A stretch of 64,000 bases of DNA from NCBI GenBank assembly GCA_964020155.1, contig OZ026555.1, positions 42,501 through 106,500 on the forward strand. Reading direction: 5' to 3'. Both the position numbers and the translations under genes were made by a program. Of this stretch, positions 35,904 through 47,480 are shown piece after piece (the first letter of the stretch is position 1; each line of letters opens with the position of its first letter). Origin of the DNA: Chondrilla cf. caribensis (Eukaryota; Porifera; Demospongiae; Chondrillida; Chondrillidae). The notes under the pieces are model-generated. The model was not told the origin of the DNA. It was given only the letters and a program-made list of their open reading frames with translations, and did not search any database.

Positions 35904-36456
35904 CATTGTTACATCCATATTTGCTTAGATTGTAGATATTCCTGTTGACCACCCATCTTGCTCCAAGCAACACGCTGTGTTACAGTACCGACTAGTGGAC
36001 TACCAAAAACTGGATGGATCCACTGGGAAGGCCACCAGGTAGGGGAGCCCAGTAACCTAATTGGTGTTTGCAAATTGTAGGGTTTTCCTCCTTGCTAGGC
36101 CCTACCTCATCGATCTGGAATCCACCAATGGTACCTACATCAACAACGACAAAATAGAACCTGCAAAGTATTATGAACTCAAAGAGAAAGTGAGTATTTT
36201 GTATATATCATACATGTCACCCGATGGAATGCCAACACCATTGACACACCACCTCCCTGTACTCGAAGTACTGTAAGACACCATGTGAGATGAGTGTGCT
36301 GCAATCTCATGCATGCTGTGTGTGTGTGGCAGTGTGACTGTGTTGCAAAGTGGTCATATTCCCCTTTAGGATGTCATCAAATTTGGATTCAGTTCGAGAG
36401 AATATGTTGTTTTACACGAACAATCAGTTACTATGCCTACCTCCGAGGATGATTAA
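34721..36456 (+). CDS. SNIP1: Smad nuclear-interacting protein 1 (FHA domain, splicing factor)
   Basis: Spliceosome-associated FHA protein (yeast Pml1 relative). Exon 1 (34721-34808) encodes MASARDMRSG and an RS stretch. Exon 2 (34870-35380) is rich in His, Asp and Arg and includes a 13-residue array of DDRRTTHHDKVTS. The FHA module follows: FGVSGKLAADTNTYK, GVVIKYSEPPEARKPKVRWR (35600-35660), HRQSAYLIGRDRH (35765-35805), DIPVDHPSCSKQHAVLQYR (35938-35995), RPYLIDLESTNGTYINN (36100-36150) and KFGFSSREYVVLHE (36377-36422). The stop is at 36454-36456. The phosphopeptide-binding residues (GR, S-KHA, NGT) are all present. Family assignment is clear; the His-rich repeat is a lineage feature. Confidence 0.94.
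35059..35285 (+). repeat. 39-bp coding repeat, SNIP1
   Basis: Nearly six copies of GATGACAGACGAACCACCCA plus CACGACAAGGTTACAAGT, encoding DDRRTTHHDKVTS. Confidence 0.92.
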
Positions 36457-36504
36457 CTATATTCATAGTCTGTATTAATATTCCATGTGTTTATTACGGT
36501 GAAA

Positions 36505-39500
36505 ATGGCGTCATCCATCGAGCAGGACGAAGATCCGATTCGTACGTCCCCGGCATGTATCCATTCGCAGTAGACTAGATGGTACCAGATTAATTTATTC
36601 CAAACTTTAGAGAAAATGGACTACGAGTCGATGGACCCCACCCAGTGGAAGGACCAGGATCACTACCAGGTCCTCGGCCTGGGAGACCTGAGGTACAAGG
36701 CCACGAAGGAAGACATCAGGAAGACATGTAAGCAGAGAAATAGCACATAGATGATCCACTACTCAACTCACCACAGATCTCGAACGGGTCCAACGTCTAG
36801 CTACACTCAGAGGCAGTTTATTGCCCTAAATAATCTTGTCTTCCGTAGACCGCCAGCTTATACTCAAGTACCACCCTGACAAGCAGGCAGCAACGGGGGA
36901 AGTCCCGAATATTGAAAATGTGTTTGCATGTATCAAAACAGGTTAGTGTCAATGTGCCAGGCTGGCAGTGTGGATTGCAGCAGTTCAAGGAGAATGTCGT
37001 TTTCCTTTTGCAGCTTATGACATCCTGGCTGATCCTAAGAAACGCCAGGCCTACGACAGTGTAGACCCAGAATTTTCAGATGAGATACCTTCTATTAATG
37101 CTCAATCCAAGGAGAATTTTTTTGAAGTATTTGGGCCTGTGTTTGAGCGAAATTCAAGGTACTCACCCCATGTGATGGACATCCAACACATGTGCTCTGT
37201 GAACTTGTGACATAGGCCACATCCAAACCACCATCTATCATCACACCCTTTTCTGCACAGATGGTCAACACAAAAGCCAGTACCACAGTTAGGAGATGAA
37301 CATTCAACTTACGAAGAAGTAGACCAATTTTATAGTTTTTGGTGGGTAACACAGATTATCAGTGCTGGTGACTAATCATGTCGGTTTATATGTCCAAAAT
37401 CATCAAAAATAAGATCAAAGTCTTTATGTCCACTTGCCTGTCTATCTGTTTGCCTGTCTGCCTGTCTGTCTGTCTGTCTATCTGTCTGTTTACTGAGCTG
37501 TCTGTCAACATGGTAGGTATGCCTTTGACTCATGGAGGGAGTATTCTTATCTTGACAAAGAAGATTCGAAAAAAGGAGAAGAGTAGGTGGTGGTGAAGTC
37601 ACATGATTTTCACCTGATGTTATGTGTGCATGTGTTCAGTCGCGAGGAGCGACGTTGGTTAGAGAAGCAGAACAAAGCTGAACGACTGCTGAGGAAGAAG
37701 GAGGAGAATGCTCGCATTAGAATGCTAGTTGGTATGTCTTTCTAGCTTGACCCTCAATTTGCTGACGAGAACACTTTCACTCAGGGGGTGGGGGTAGTGG
37801 GTACAGATGACTTCCCTCAGCCAGTCAGCCACCTCCGGCAAGAATACCTTGCTAACGTGATTTGTCACTTCCCCTTTATCGTCTGGTCATCTGTGTTTCC
37901 CACAGACAATGCTTACAACTGTGATATGAGGGTAAAGAAATTCAAAGAAGAAGAGAAGATGTTGAAAGAGTCACTGAAGAAAGCCAAAGAAGAAGCTTCC
38001 AGGAGACAGGAGGAAGAGAGAGAGCTGGTTAGTCCTCTCTGATCAGTGGATTGTGTCCTTGTGGTGCACCAGGTCCAGTACTCCCAGGAGAGGCAACAAG
38101 CTTTGGAGCAGGAGAGATTGGCCAAGCTCAAGGAGGAGGACAAGGCCAAGGCTGAAGTTAGTGGAAGGTTGCTCTGTGTCTGTGTGTGAGTTAATACAGG
38201 CATGGCCTCCGTTCAGGCTGAAGCATTGAAGAAAGAGAAGGAACTGAAGAAGAAGGAGTTAAGGAATAAAAGAAAAGCTTTGAGAACCCTCTGCCAGGTC
38301 CGATCCTCTCATTTCCACCAGTTGTGATGAGATATTCAATGCACTGTTGGTTGTAGGACATGAATTACTTTGTTGAGGAAGGCAAGGATACAGTGCAGCA
38401 AGTGTCCGACCTTGAGCTGTTGTGTGAGGTCTTGACTGCTGACCAGTGAGTGCTTGTGGGCGGGGAGGTGGGTGTGGTGTGTACTGTTTGTTCGTTGCAG
38501 ATTAGAGGAACTCACTCAGCAACTGAAGAGTGTATCCATTGACGAGACATCAGAAGTTTTCAGAGCAGCTGTTGCTAAGGAGAAGAACCGCTTAGAGCTG
38601 GAAGCTAGGGAGAAGTTGTTGAAGCAAGGTGGGAGTCTGTATAAAGTCACATTGTTCATGTGATGATCATGTGATGATGAAACTGTACATTTTCAGATAC
38701 TGCTAAAACTAAGGTCGGTGGGAGTGGTCAGGAAGGAAGTGGATGGAGCAATGAGGAGATGGAGGTTTTGGTGAAAGCAGTTAATGTGTACCCTCCCGGA
38801 ACGATAAAGAGGTAATATTCCCAGGGAGACACCCTATAGTACACCCTGATTCATCCCATGTAAGGTGGTAAATTAGACCTCAATTGTCTACCCAACCCCC
38901 CTCCCCTCAGGTGGGACACCATTGCAGAGTACATCAACTACCATGTACCCACTGCCAATAAAACGGCCAAGCAGGTCATAAAGGTCGTGAAGAATCTTCA
39001 ACAATCAGGTAATTTCTGAAATAGTCTTTGAACAACATTTTCGATCCCAATTTCTTTCTGGCACGTAGATCAAACATTGAAAGAAGCAGAAGAGAAGCAG
39101 TTCTTCTCTCGATTTGAGCAAGATCATCTGAATAAGTTACAATCCACAGCTGGGATTACTGAGAGAATTGATGGGTCAGGTGAGATCAGATGACTCACAT
39201 GTGACCACTGTATGTTTTGCAAACAGCCACACCCCCATGGTAGGTGTGACTATCACTCGAGTCGAGAGACCTTGGACTCAGGAGGAACAGAGGGTGAGGA
39301 CTTGTTGGACCAGGCTTGAAGTACTGATTATAATACTACTACTGACTGTTGTGTTGGCAGTTGCTTGAACAAGGGTTGACAACTTACCCATCCTCAGATC
39401 GTGAGAGATGGGACAAGATATCCAACCTCATTCCAACAAGGACAAAGAGAGAGTGTCTTGTTCGATTCAAAGTATGTACAATTTATATGACGTGTGTATG

Positions 39501-39575
39501 CACAGTGAATTACTTAATCCTTAATTGTAGGAACTCATTGATCGTGTCAGACGTAAAATGGAAAATGCACAATAG
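36505..39575 (+). CDS. DNAJC2: DnaJ homolog subfamily C member 2 (zuotin / MPP11)
   Basis: Ribosome-associated J-protein that works with an Hsp70 partner on nascent chains. ATG 36505 ([12 protein letters not shown]), J-domain across 36610-37160 with [14 protein letters not shown], the HPD motif in KYHPDKQA (36863-36885) and [15 protein letters not shown]. Then DNFFEVF-type [16 protein letters not shown] and FYSFWY typical of zuotin, a long charged coiled region (37640-38330), and two SANT/Myb repeats: [20 protein letters not shown] (38740-38800) and [19 protein letters not shown] (39270-39400) with [15 protein letters not shown]. The stop is at 39573-39575. Converges on CTSO, with only 75 bp between the two stop codons. 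Confidence 0.94.
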
Positions 39576-39650
39576 TTCAATTCATTGCAGACAGAAATAA
39601 TTACAATTGCATAATATTATTTTAAAAAATTATCTGAATTGATGCATGGG

Positions 39651-41544
39651 TCAAACTGCAGTGATGTCTTTGGGATAAACCACCATCTCGTTAACACCTA
39701 ACAGGGGTGAAGAGACAGGAACATGTGATAGAATATCTATATTCTATATATATCTATATACACACGTACATGCCACACGCACACACGCACACATACCACA
39801 CATGTTGGCTCCATATTTCAGATGGAGGTATCCATTCATACCCCAATCTGCACCCCAGGTATTGCGGACTATCCAATAAGGGACTTGCCCTAAAACATGC
39901 ATATATATAATATAGTGCTCACACATTATGTTACCAAGGCAACAGATATCCTCACCTGTCATATCATACCCGACCAACACAACAGCATGGTTTTCCGAGT
40001 CATTGGAGCAATGATGTTGAACAATACCACCTGTATTGGAACATCAGCACAAAATATTGCAACATCACCCTCCAACATTGCAACATACCATGCACATTAC
40101 CAATGTAGTCTTGCCAGGAATTGGCATTCACTGCCACCGACAAAGGGGAATACCCCACTAGCGCCTGTAGCATAATGCTCTCGTCTCCAGAGACATCACG
40201 GTAGGTCTTCACAACCAGTCCGTGGGAGGGGCTAGGGTAAGTGAAATAACAGGCAAGTGGGAGGGGCTAAAAGACAGATGGCTACATAGCACGACATAGC
40301 GGGATGGAAGTAGAGGGAGGCACACTCACATTCCTTTACAATCATAGTTCCGCCCATCAGAACTGATAAACGGATAGTTTGATTCTGAAGTCAGTGGAAT
40401 GGAACCCTTGAAGGAGAGAGAGCAGCCGACGGTTAGGGTGGTGGTGGGAAGGGACTGATATAAACGATGGGTGTGGTGGGCGTTGTTATATGGATTACGG
40501 TGGATGCTTGTTAGCTGTTATGCTCACATTAGACAGCCAATGAAAGGCTAGCTGAGGGACTCCCCCTCCACATCCACTTTGATTAGGATCACATGACAGT
40601 ACCTCCTGTGTGCTCAGTTCAGACAGTGAAAAGTTCAGGATGGCCGCTCTGGACTCTACAGTCTCCACAACACTGAAAGCCCTGCATAACACACAGCACA
40701 CAGTACATAGCACACAGTACACAGCACACAGTACACAGCACACAGTACACAGCACACAGCACACAGTACACAGCACACAGTACACAGTACACAGTACACA
40801 GCACACAGTACACAGCACACAGTACACAGCACACAGTACACAGCACACAGTACACAGTACACAGCACACAGTACACAGCACACAGTACACAGCACACAGT
40901 ACACAGCACACAGTACACAGTACACAGCGTACAGCACACAGTACACTGATTGTGAATGTGACATGGGTTGTCTCCCATCTCCTCATCTCACCAGCATGAT
41001 CCACACTGCTTCTGATCTTTAATTGGAGTCACAACACCCTTTGATCTCCTGTGATTATCAAATGATAATTACATAAATTGCTAGAAGACATGAGGTTTGT
41101 ACCCTACCAGTCAAAGGAGTCTGGTGAATTTAGCTTGTTGGCATTCGGTATCATCTTGGTTCCAGAGTAACCTTTGAACTGGGAACCCATCCCGCACCTG
41201 GTACCTTAAAGGAAGACGAACTGACATGAATAACTCACAGTAATAGTGAAGTAATAGTGAAATGAATTACGTTCAAATTCTTCTTCTGTCAAATCTGAAA
41301 ACTTGTTAACGCCGTACAGAGCCGTTCCTCCCCGTTCCTTCTCCAAAAGATTCAATCTCTCCTGTCTCTGTAGACTTCTTTGGAACACATCAAACCTTGA
41401 CAACATCTCGCCATCGTCCTTGTACTGCTTGTTGTATTTCGACACGAATGACTGAAATAGCTTCCAATTTTGTGAATTGCTTCTTGTGGAGTGAGCACAA
41501 ACTGAAACAATAATTATAAAAGTCGACAATAAGGCTATAGCCAT
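39651..41544 (-). CDS. CTSO: Cathepsin O-like papain-family cysteine protease
   Basis: Lysosomal cysteine protease with an N-terminal signal peptide (MAIALLSTFIIIVSVCAHS) and an I29 propeptide with ERFNIN-type spacing (41280-41470, ending GVNKFSDLTEEEF). The mature enzyme begins near FDW, with catalytic Cys in KDQKQCGSCWAF (split by an intron inside the Trp codon at about 41000), GCGGG in the second conserved block (40560-40580), the catalytic His in ENHAVVLVGYD (39950-39985) and Asn in PYWIVRNTWGADWG (39845-39885). WQDYIGGIVQHHC next to the His block is the cathepsin O pattern rather than L or B. The last exon encodes VNEMVVYPKDITAV, stop 39651. The intron after the active-site Cys holds a CACAGTA-type microsatellite array. 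Confidence 0.88.
40688..40945. repeat. CACAGTA/CACAGCA array, CTSO intron
   Basis: Interspersed 7-bp variants of ACACAGY giving 14- and 21-bp periodicities; lies in the intron that splits the active-site Trp codon. Confidence 0.9.
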
Positions 41545-41718
41545 TTCATTCGGCTTATTTCTTATACTAGGCCATAGTGGATGAGTGAACAGCTACGGGT
41601 AGTCTAGCGCTCCCGACCCTCGGTCCGCCATCTTATTGCTGCGACAAAAAATAATGGTATTATAGTTGCGCGATGAATTATTAATGGTGACGTTGACAGT
41701 ATCAGGATAAAACAATAC

Positions 41719-41887
41719 TCATTGTTGAATGTTTTTGCCAGTTCCTTCCCCTTTGTCAGAGTAGTCCTTCAGCACTCCATCATCAAGGTGGACATTCTGC
41801 ACTTTTTGAACACGAGATTTTCTCTTAGCCTTCGACTGTTGACCAGGGACCTACCGTGATGGTACAGACAGTTGTAGTTGACCAGGG

Positions 41888-41986
<99 letters not shown>

Positions 41987-42654
41987 GACAAATGTTGTCT
42001 GTAGGTACGTATATACCTTGCGTTTTCTGATCGCTGTACCTTCCATCACAGTCAGACCGACTACATTAATAGTAAACAAACAATGAATACATACATGCAG
42101 ATAGTTATGTAGGAAGGGTATACCATTTTGAAGGTATTTAGAAATATCTGCTTCCCCCATTCCCTCCACACTGACTGCTCTCCAGAGAGCCTTGATGTCT
42201 ACAATATTATGTATCACATGACTAATCACATGACCTGTCACATGACGAACATGGGATCCAACACTCACCCTCATCAACCTCCACGTCAAGGTTTGGGTTC
42301 TTGTAAAAGACAACCTTTTCTTTGTCTTGTCTTGTGATAACAAGAACTGAATCTCCTAATTTCTGTGCACAAACAATTGTGAACCATATGTACGTACATC
42401 AAAAGGAGTGTTTACCTTTGAAGACAGTCATACCTTCAAAACCTTCTCTGGGTTGGGCAAGGCTTCAGCGATATCACTCAATAGCACTCCACCAAGACCT
42501 TGCTCATCGTAACGACGAAGCAGCTTGCCCAAGTCAGATCTCTTCTTAATTGGAAGGGAAGGCTGATAAAGGAGCAATAGGAGACATACAATCACATTCA
42601 ACATATGTACCTATATACCGGTATGCACGCATGCACACATGCACACAAGCATGC

Positions 42655-42736
<82 letters not shown>

Positions 42737-42758
42737 CACAAACACACACACACACACA

Positions 42759-42840
<82 letters not shown>

Positions 42841-43997
42841 TGAAGAGGAACTTTCTAGACACGGTATCATAGTCCACCTTTGGGTTCTCTATCAGGGCCT
42901 GTGAATATAGTGGAGTAGAAGACAGTCGACAACAATAGGGACCATACTATATCCACAAGTTATAACCTGTCTCAACCAGTCTGTGATATCCTGGTCCATA
43001 TTTGTTGGTGTTAACTTCTGCTGCATATCTTCAAGAGCCCAGTGGTCATAGTCACTCGCCAGGTACCGAGACTGGGTGACAATTGCAAGCAATACAGAGT
43101 AGAGGTTGTAAGGTGTGTGTGGGTGGGGGGGGGGAGTAGATTGATTGTACAAACAATATTCCAACAATACCTGGTGCACACATCATCCCGACATCACCCA
43201 ATGTACACACATCATTCCAACATCACCCGATGTACACACATCATTCCAACATCACCCGATGTACACACATCATTCCAACATCACCAGATGTACACACATC
43301 ATTCCAACATCACCCGATGTACACACATCATTCCAGCATCACCCGATGTACACACATCATTCCAACATCACCCGATGTACACACATCATTCCAGCATCAC
43401 CCGATGTACACACATCATTCCAACATCACCCGATGTACACACATCATTCCAACATCACCCGATGTACACACATCATTCCAGCATCACCCGATGTACACAC
43501 ATCATCCTCACAATACCGAGTCTAGTGAAGCCAACCATTTATCCACCATTTTATTCCTAAATAAAAGGATGGATGAAGGGTTGCGGGCTGCACTATACTG
43601 GACTAGTACATTAGGATACACTGCTACTACCTTGAGATAGTCCACAAATATCTTGATCATTCTGAATTTATTCTTATGTCTGGCAGCCGTAGACGCAGAT
43701 TGTTTCATTTGCTTCATAAGCATTTCTGAAGATAGACGATATACAATAAAACACTGTAATAACTGGTAGACTTGATAGTAGCCCATTGAGCTAGTGGCCA
43801 CTCCAGTACAATAATGATACCATACCATACAATTGAAATAAGGTTGATCATAAACTGACAACACTCTTACCATTCTCCGGTTTTTTCTTCATTTTAGTCT
43901 CCTTTTTCGGTTTTGGTTTAGGTGCAGACGAGACATTCTTACTAGCTTGTTTTAAAAACGATTCCCTGGTCTTCAACAGTGATGGATCCATAGCCAT
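41719..43997 (-). CDS. GTF2E2: Transcription initiation factor IIE subunit beta
   Basis: TFIIE-beta, which with TFIIE-alpha recruits TFIIH to RNA polymerase II. ATG 43997 gives MAMDPSLLKTRESFLKQ; the internal ATG 43991 (MDPSLL) matches the vertebrate start and could be used. Conserved blocks in order: a basic linker, MIKIFVDYLK (43635-43660), the winged-helix core ALIENPKVDYD...RKFLFK (42843-42900), RSDLGKLLRRYDEQGLGGVL and LSDIAEALPN (42440-42540), KLGDSVLVITRQDKEKVVFY (42300-42360), LWRAVSVEGM (42140-42195) and the basic C-terminus ending VLKDYSDKGEGTGKNIQQ, stop 41719. VLKDYSD is the conserved tail signature. Introns carry GA, CA and 29-bp tandem arrays. Divergent from the small RIIa-like gene by 80 bp. 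Confidence 0.93.
41888..41981. repeat. (GA)n tract, GTF2E2 intron
   Basis: Short (CA)n followed by about 85 bp of almost pure (GA)n. Confidence 0.95.
42655..42839. repeat. (CA)n tract, GTF2E2 intron
   Basis: About 185 bp of (CA)n with a few interruptions; the longest dinucleotide tract in the window. Confidence 0.96.
43175..43505. repeat. 29-bp minisatellite, GTF2E2 intron
   Basis: About 11.5 copies of a unit with TGTACACACATCATTCCAAC and ATCACCCGA. Confidence 0.95.
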
Positions 43998-44077
43998 CAC
44001 GACCGCCGGAGCGTGGACCGAGTGTACTAGTAAGGGGAAACCCCCCTCCGCCGTCTCTTCGCAACACAGATGTCAAA
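43998..44077. promoter_or_regulatory. Bidirectional promoter GTF2E2 / small RIIa-like gene
   Basis: 80 bp between divergent start codons, GC-rich centre with GGGGAAACCCCCCTCCGCCG. No TATA box. Confidence 0.55.
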
Positions 44078-44488
44078 ATGGCGACTGAAGGAGACGACAC
44101 TGGCTATGCTGGAGAACAGTTCAGAGACTACGTTGAACGGACTAAACTGAAGCATCTCTTCAAAGTTTGAATTTGTGTTATTATTTCTTTCCGTGTTCGT
44201 ATCATTACCGTTTTACTGAAACAGGGTCTTCTACAACAAGTATTGGAACAACGACCGGAAGATCCTCTGGGATATTTCTGCGAGAAAATACAAGAAATAC
44301 AAAGAGAAATGAAAGAATCTAATGTATGCACCAAATTAAGTATAAAACTAGTGTCGTATAAGTGTCATGATATAATCTACATACTACATTGTGGTTTTCT
44401 CCAGGTACAAATACAATCCACTACCTTTATAACGTCTGTTGAACACGACGAAAAGAACGAAGATCCGGTCATACCTAAACTAAATTAG
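44078..44488 (+). CDS. Small RIIa/Dpy-30-like (R2D2) dimerisation-docking protein
   Basis: Three exons, 44078-44164, 44225-44323 and 44405-44488, all phase 0, encode 89 residues. The core YVERTKLKHLFKGLLQQVLE followed by QRPEDPLGYFCEKIQEI fits the RIIa/Dpy-30 helix-turn-helix dimer fold: a short helix, hydrophobic helix 1, a (K/R/Q)PEDP turn, then helix 2. The R-PEDP-x-F turn resembles the N-terminal docking segments of AK8, EFCAB10 and TEX55-type ciliary proteins. The tail is short and acidic with no second domain. Proteins of this group dock onto amphipathic helices in cilia radial spokes or chromatin complexes. The role here is inference; no gene symbol can be given. Starts 80 bp from GTF2E2 on the opposite strand. 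Confidence 0.75.
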
Positions 44489-44632
44489 ATTATATATTCA
44501 ACAAAAGAACCTGCTTATTATTTTGTACATAGTGTCAAAGCATCACAAAAGCAAATGTTCTACGACATCTGTTTACGTTGTGCATCCAAAGTTTACATTA
44601 GTATTTAGGAGAACATTCAGAGAGAATGCGTC

Positions 44633-45577
44633 CTATTGTCTTGACTTATTCCGCTGGATCAACCATTGCAGTGTGATATCTGAAATGGGAATGGGGATGA
44701 GAACTGGTTTGACAGAACCCAAGACCAAATACCATATAGTGGGAAATTTTCGCAGATTTCGCAGTTGGCCTAACATCCCCAAAAATAAAATTCATGAATT
44801 AGGTGTTCTCGTTGTTCTATCGCGTGGCTGTGGCCAGCATTCGCGAATATTCATTTTTGGAGCCATCTGCGAAAATTTTGTCCCCACAAAAATTTCCCAC
44901 TATACGGCAGATAACTATAATAAACATGTTGCAATCCACACGTACATACCGATGTTTTCATTCTCTTTGCACGAAATTGAATAACAGCAAACTTCTCTAT
45001 CCTTGATGGAGGAGAGCTCCCTACAAGTGGAGTGCAAGAACACAACACTCAATCACACGCAGATCATGTGTTGATCACATGACAACACCCACATACATCT
45101 TTTCAATGAGTTCGGTTTCTCTAAGAGCATTGGGAAGATCATTCTTATTGCCAAGAACTAAAACCTGCCAAAGAAGAAAAAGTTATTTAACATGCACACC
45201 ATCAACATGAGTTATACTGTGATGGGGATGCACTGATGATGATCAGTGATGGTGTCAACAGTGAGTGACTTACGGGTATACCAGCTAATTGTGGCTTCTC
45301 CAAGAGTGAGTGGAGCTCTGATTTGGACGATTCCATCTTCTCAAGGTCGGCTGCATCCACCATGTACCTGATGGTAGAGATATGTATAGGTTATACAGTG
45401 AAACCTCACTAATCCGACACCTCTATAATCCAACATTCTCTCTAATCCAACCATTATATGAGGTACAGTCGCCATACATAAGTATGGTAAGAGGCACTCC
45501 ATAATCCAACAACCTCCTAATCCAACATTATTATCAGGTCCCATTGAGTGTCGGATTAGAGAGGTTTCACTATATAG

Positions 45578-45613
<36 letters not shown>

Positions 45614-46495
45614 ACTTACACAATGGCAGTCACACCTCTGCAATATCGCTCCCACATTCCCCTAAATCGAGGTTGACCTCCGATATCCCATAACTACAAC
45701 AAACAAGCAGTCGCAGTTGTCAACATCACAAAACCATTCTCAAGCACTGACAGTACAGACCTTTATAGTCACACTGCCCTTCGTGACCTTCCTCATGTTA
45801 AACCCCACAGTTGGAATCATATCTTCGTTGAACTGACCACTCTACAGGACCAAGTGGGGGAGAATGATGGAGATGGATGATGACGGCAATGTCGGTGATG
45901 ACAAGGACGACAATGATGGAAGAGAAGATGAGTGTGAAACGAAGATGGTGGAAAAGATGAGCAACACAATGCCAGGAGATGCCAATAAGGTCCCAGACAC
46001 ACAGTTGATGTGAGCCAGTCACCACTGAGGCATGGCCTGTGACCAGGCAGACAGAGACAGACTTCTAGTGGAAGTAATTGCTTTGATAAACTCACCGACC
46101 ACGACCAAGATAGCATACAGAACAAACAGCGTAGTATACAAGATAAAACAAAGGTATACTGAAGAAAGCGAGATCATAATCGAGCACAATAGTCCAGATA
46201 TCTTAAAACTTAAAGATTCCATATTCTAAATAAATTGACGAACGCTAACTCCCCACTACACACGTAACAAGAAGATAATTGCCCCCATCCGTGGTGGAAT
46301 CAGATCGATGGTATTTGGTGAAGAATTCGGTTCTGCCCCAAGGTAGATTAAATATATTCTTGACACACTCACAGCGATAACGTTGACAAACGTGGTCTTC
46401 CCCGAGTGCTGGAGTCCTACCAAGGTCAACTCCATCTCTTCCTTCCAAAACAGGCTTTTAAACCAGTCGACAATGCTTCGAAAAAAGGACAACAT
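44633..46495 (-). CDS. ARL8: ARL8 small GTPase (lysosome positioning)
   Basis: Arf-like GTPase of lysosomes that links them to kinesin-1 and to fusion tethers. Exon 1 (46373-46495) starts [20 protein letters not shown] and includes the P-loop GLQHSGKTT. Later exons: 45760-45845 ([18 protein letters not shown], switch I), 45622-45700 ([19 protein letters not shown], switch II), 45275-45366, 45108-45163 ([15 protein letters not shown]4 motif NKND), 44957-45030 ([17 protein letters not shown]5 motif) and a last exon [15 protein letters not shown] with stop 44633. There is no N-terminal Gly, so it is not myristoylated, as in other ARL8 proteins. Two MITE-like elements lie in its introns. Stop codons of ARL8 and the small RIIa-like gene face each other 144 bp apart. 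Confidence 0.96.
44732..44907. mobile_element. Foldback MITE-like element, ARL8 last intron
   Basis: Terminal inverted repeats CCATATAGTGGGAAATTTT (left) and CCGTATAGTGGGAAATTTT (right, reverse complement). A second inverted match (TTTTCGCAGAT) lies just inside, giving a long hairpin of about 176 bp. No clear target duplication. Confidence 0.75.
45396..45572. mobile_element. Pogo/Tc1-type MITE, ARL8 intron
   Basis: TIRs begin CAGTGAAACCTCACTAATCC on the left and read TAGTGAAACCTCTCTAATCC on the reverse complement of the right end, with TA on both sides (45394-45395 and 45573-45574). About 177 bp, internal sequence of imperfect AATCCAAC repeats. The CAGTGAAACCTC ends and TA duplication fit pogo-like elements. 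Confidence 0.82.
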
Positions 46496-46832
46496 TTTCC
46501 CTAGCTGGTCGGCCCTTTTCAGTCACGTGCTCTTTTTATACACGTTCGTACGGGCAATTTATAACATGTAATTAATACACAAACCAATAACGTAATTTAT
46601 GAAATCATGGTACATATGGAACAGATAAAGACATCCGAATGGGGTAATATAATACAAATCACAGTGTTATTATTATAAAAGTTTCAAAACATTGAAATAC
46701 ACACGTGTGCGAGGCTATGTCATGTCGTGGGTGATCCAAGCTCTCCTTTAACTGCCATACCTAGGGCTTCCACCCACCTGGAGGACGAAGACGAAAACCA
46801 ACAAATGGTACTGGGAAAGAACCTAAAAGACC
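46496..46832 (-). promoter_or_regulatory. ARL8 upstream region and spacer to FGD stop
   Basis: 337 bp without coding potential. TCACGTG at 46523-46529 lies 28 bp before the ARL8 ATG, next to a TATAAAAAG stretch (minus strand, near 46530-46540). The rest, toward the FGD stop, is AT-rich with no recognised element. Confidence 0.5.
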
Positions 46833-47417
46833 TTAACAACCCAAGAGCTTGTGAACCAACCTTTTGACAGAATCTTCGTCTTCTCCTTTAAAAATATTGG
46901 CACCTGTTCCAGGGTGTCTCAGGCAGAATTGAAAGGGGTCATCCTAATAAGGATGGTCACATGTTGGTCACATGGTATCAAAGAGCTAACCCAACCATAC
47001 CAACCTCGTAAGGGTACACCAGTGTGTGGCTTGGCACGATGATGCTCTTCTTGGCAGCCCGATCCTCGTGCTTCTCAAAGGCATACAGTGCCAGGTTGTG
47101 GAGGACAAACCACCTCCTCTTCCAGCCCCAACCAGACTTGGCGTGAAGATAGCCACTCATATCACTGCTCTGGTCTCGAGCCTTCACCTGTATCGTGTGC
47201 ATGTACGAGGTTGTTGCCATAGATACAGTATCAACCGGTAACTAAGCAGAAGAGCCAACAAACCTCTTGCAGAACATGAGAGAGGCAGGTGGAACTGGAT
47301 GAGGACTTCTTCATCGACGGCTTGCCTGTCCTCACACGAACACCTGCAGAAGACAAACCCACTTGTGAGCAAATGAGCATGGAGAGAGTGACATGTACAA
47401 ATACAACAATATAGGTG

Positions 47418-47480
<63 letters not shown>

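Noticed and set aside
42546..42904. Many CVCVCV / THTHTH frames
   Set aside because: Translations of (CA)n; no coding evidence.
43175..43505. CRISPR array
   Set aside because: Direct 29-bp repeats without spacers in an animal intron.
45817..46222. Minus-strand membrane-like frames near ARL8
   Set aside because: Intron 1 of ARL8; no splice support or conservation.
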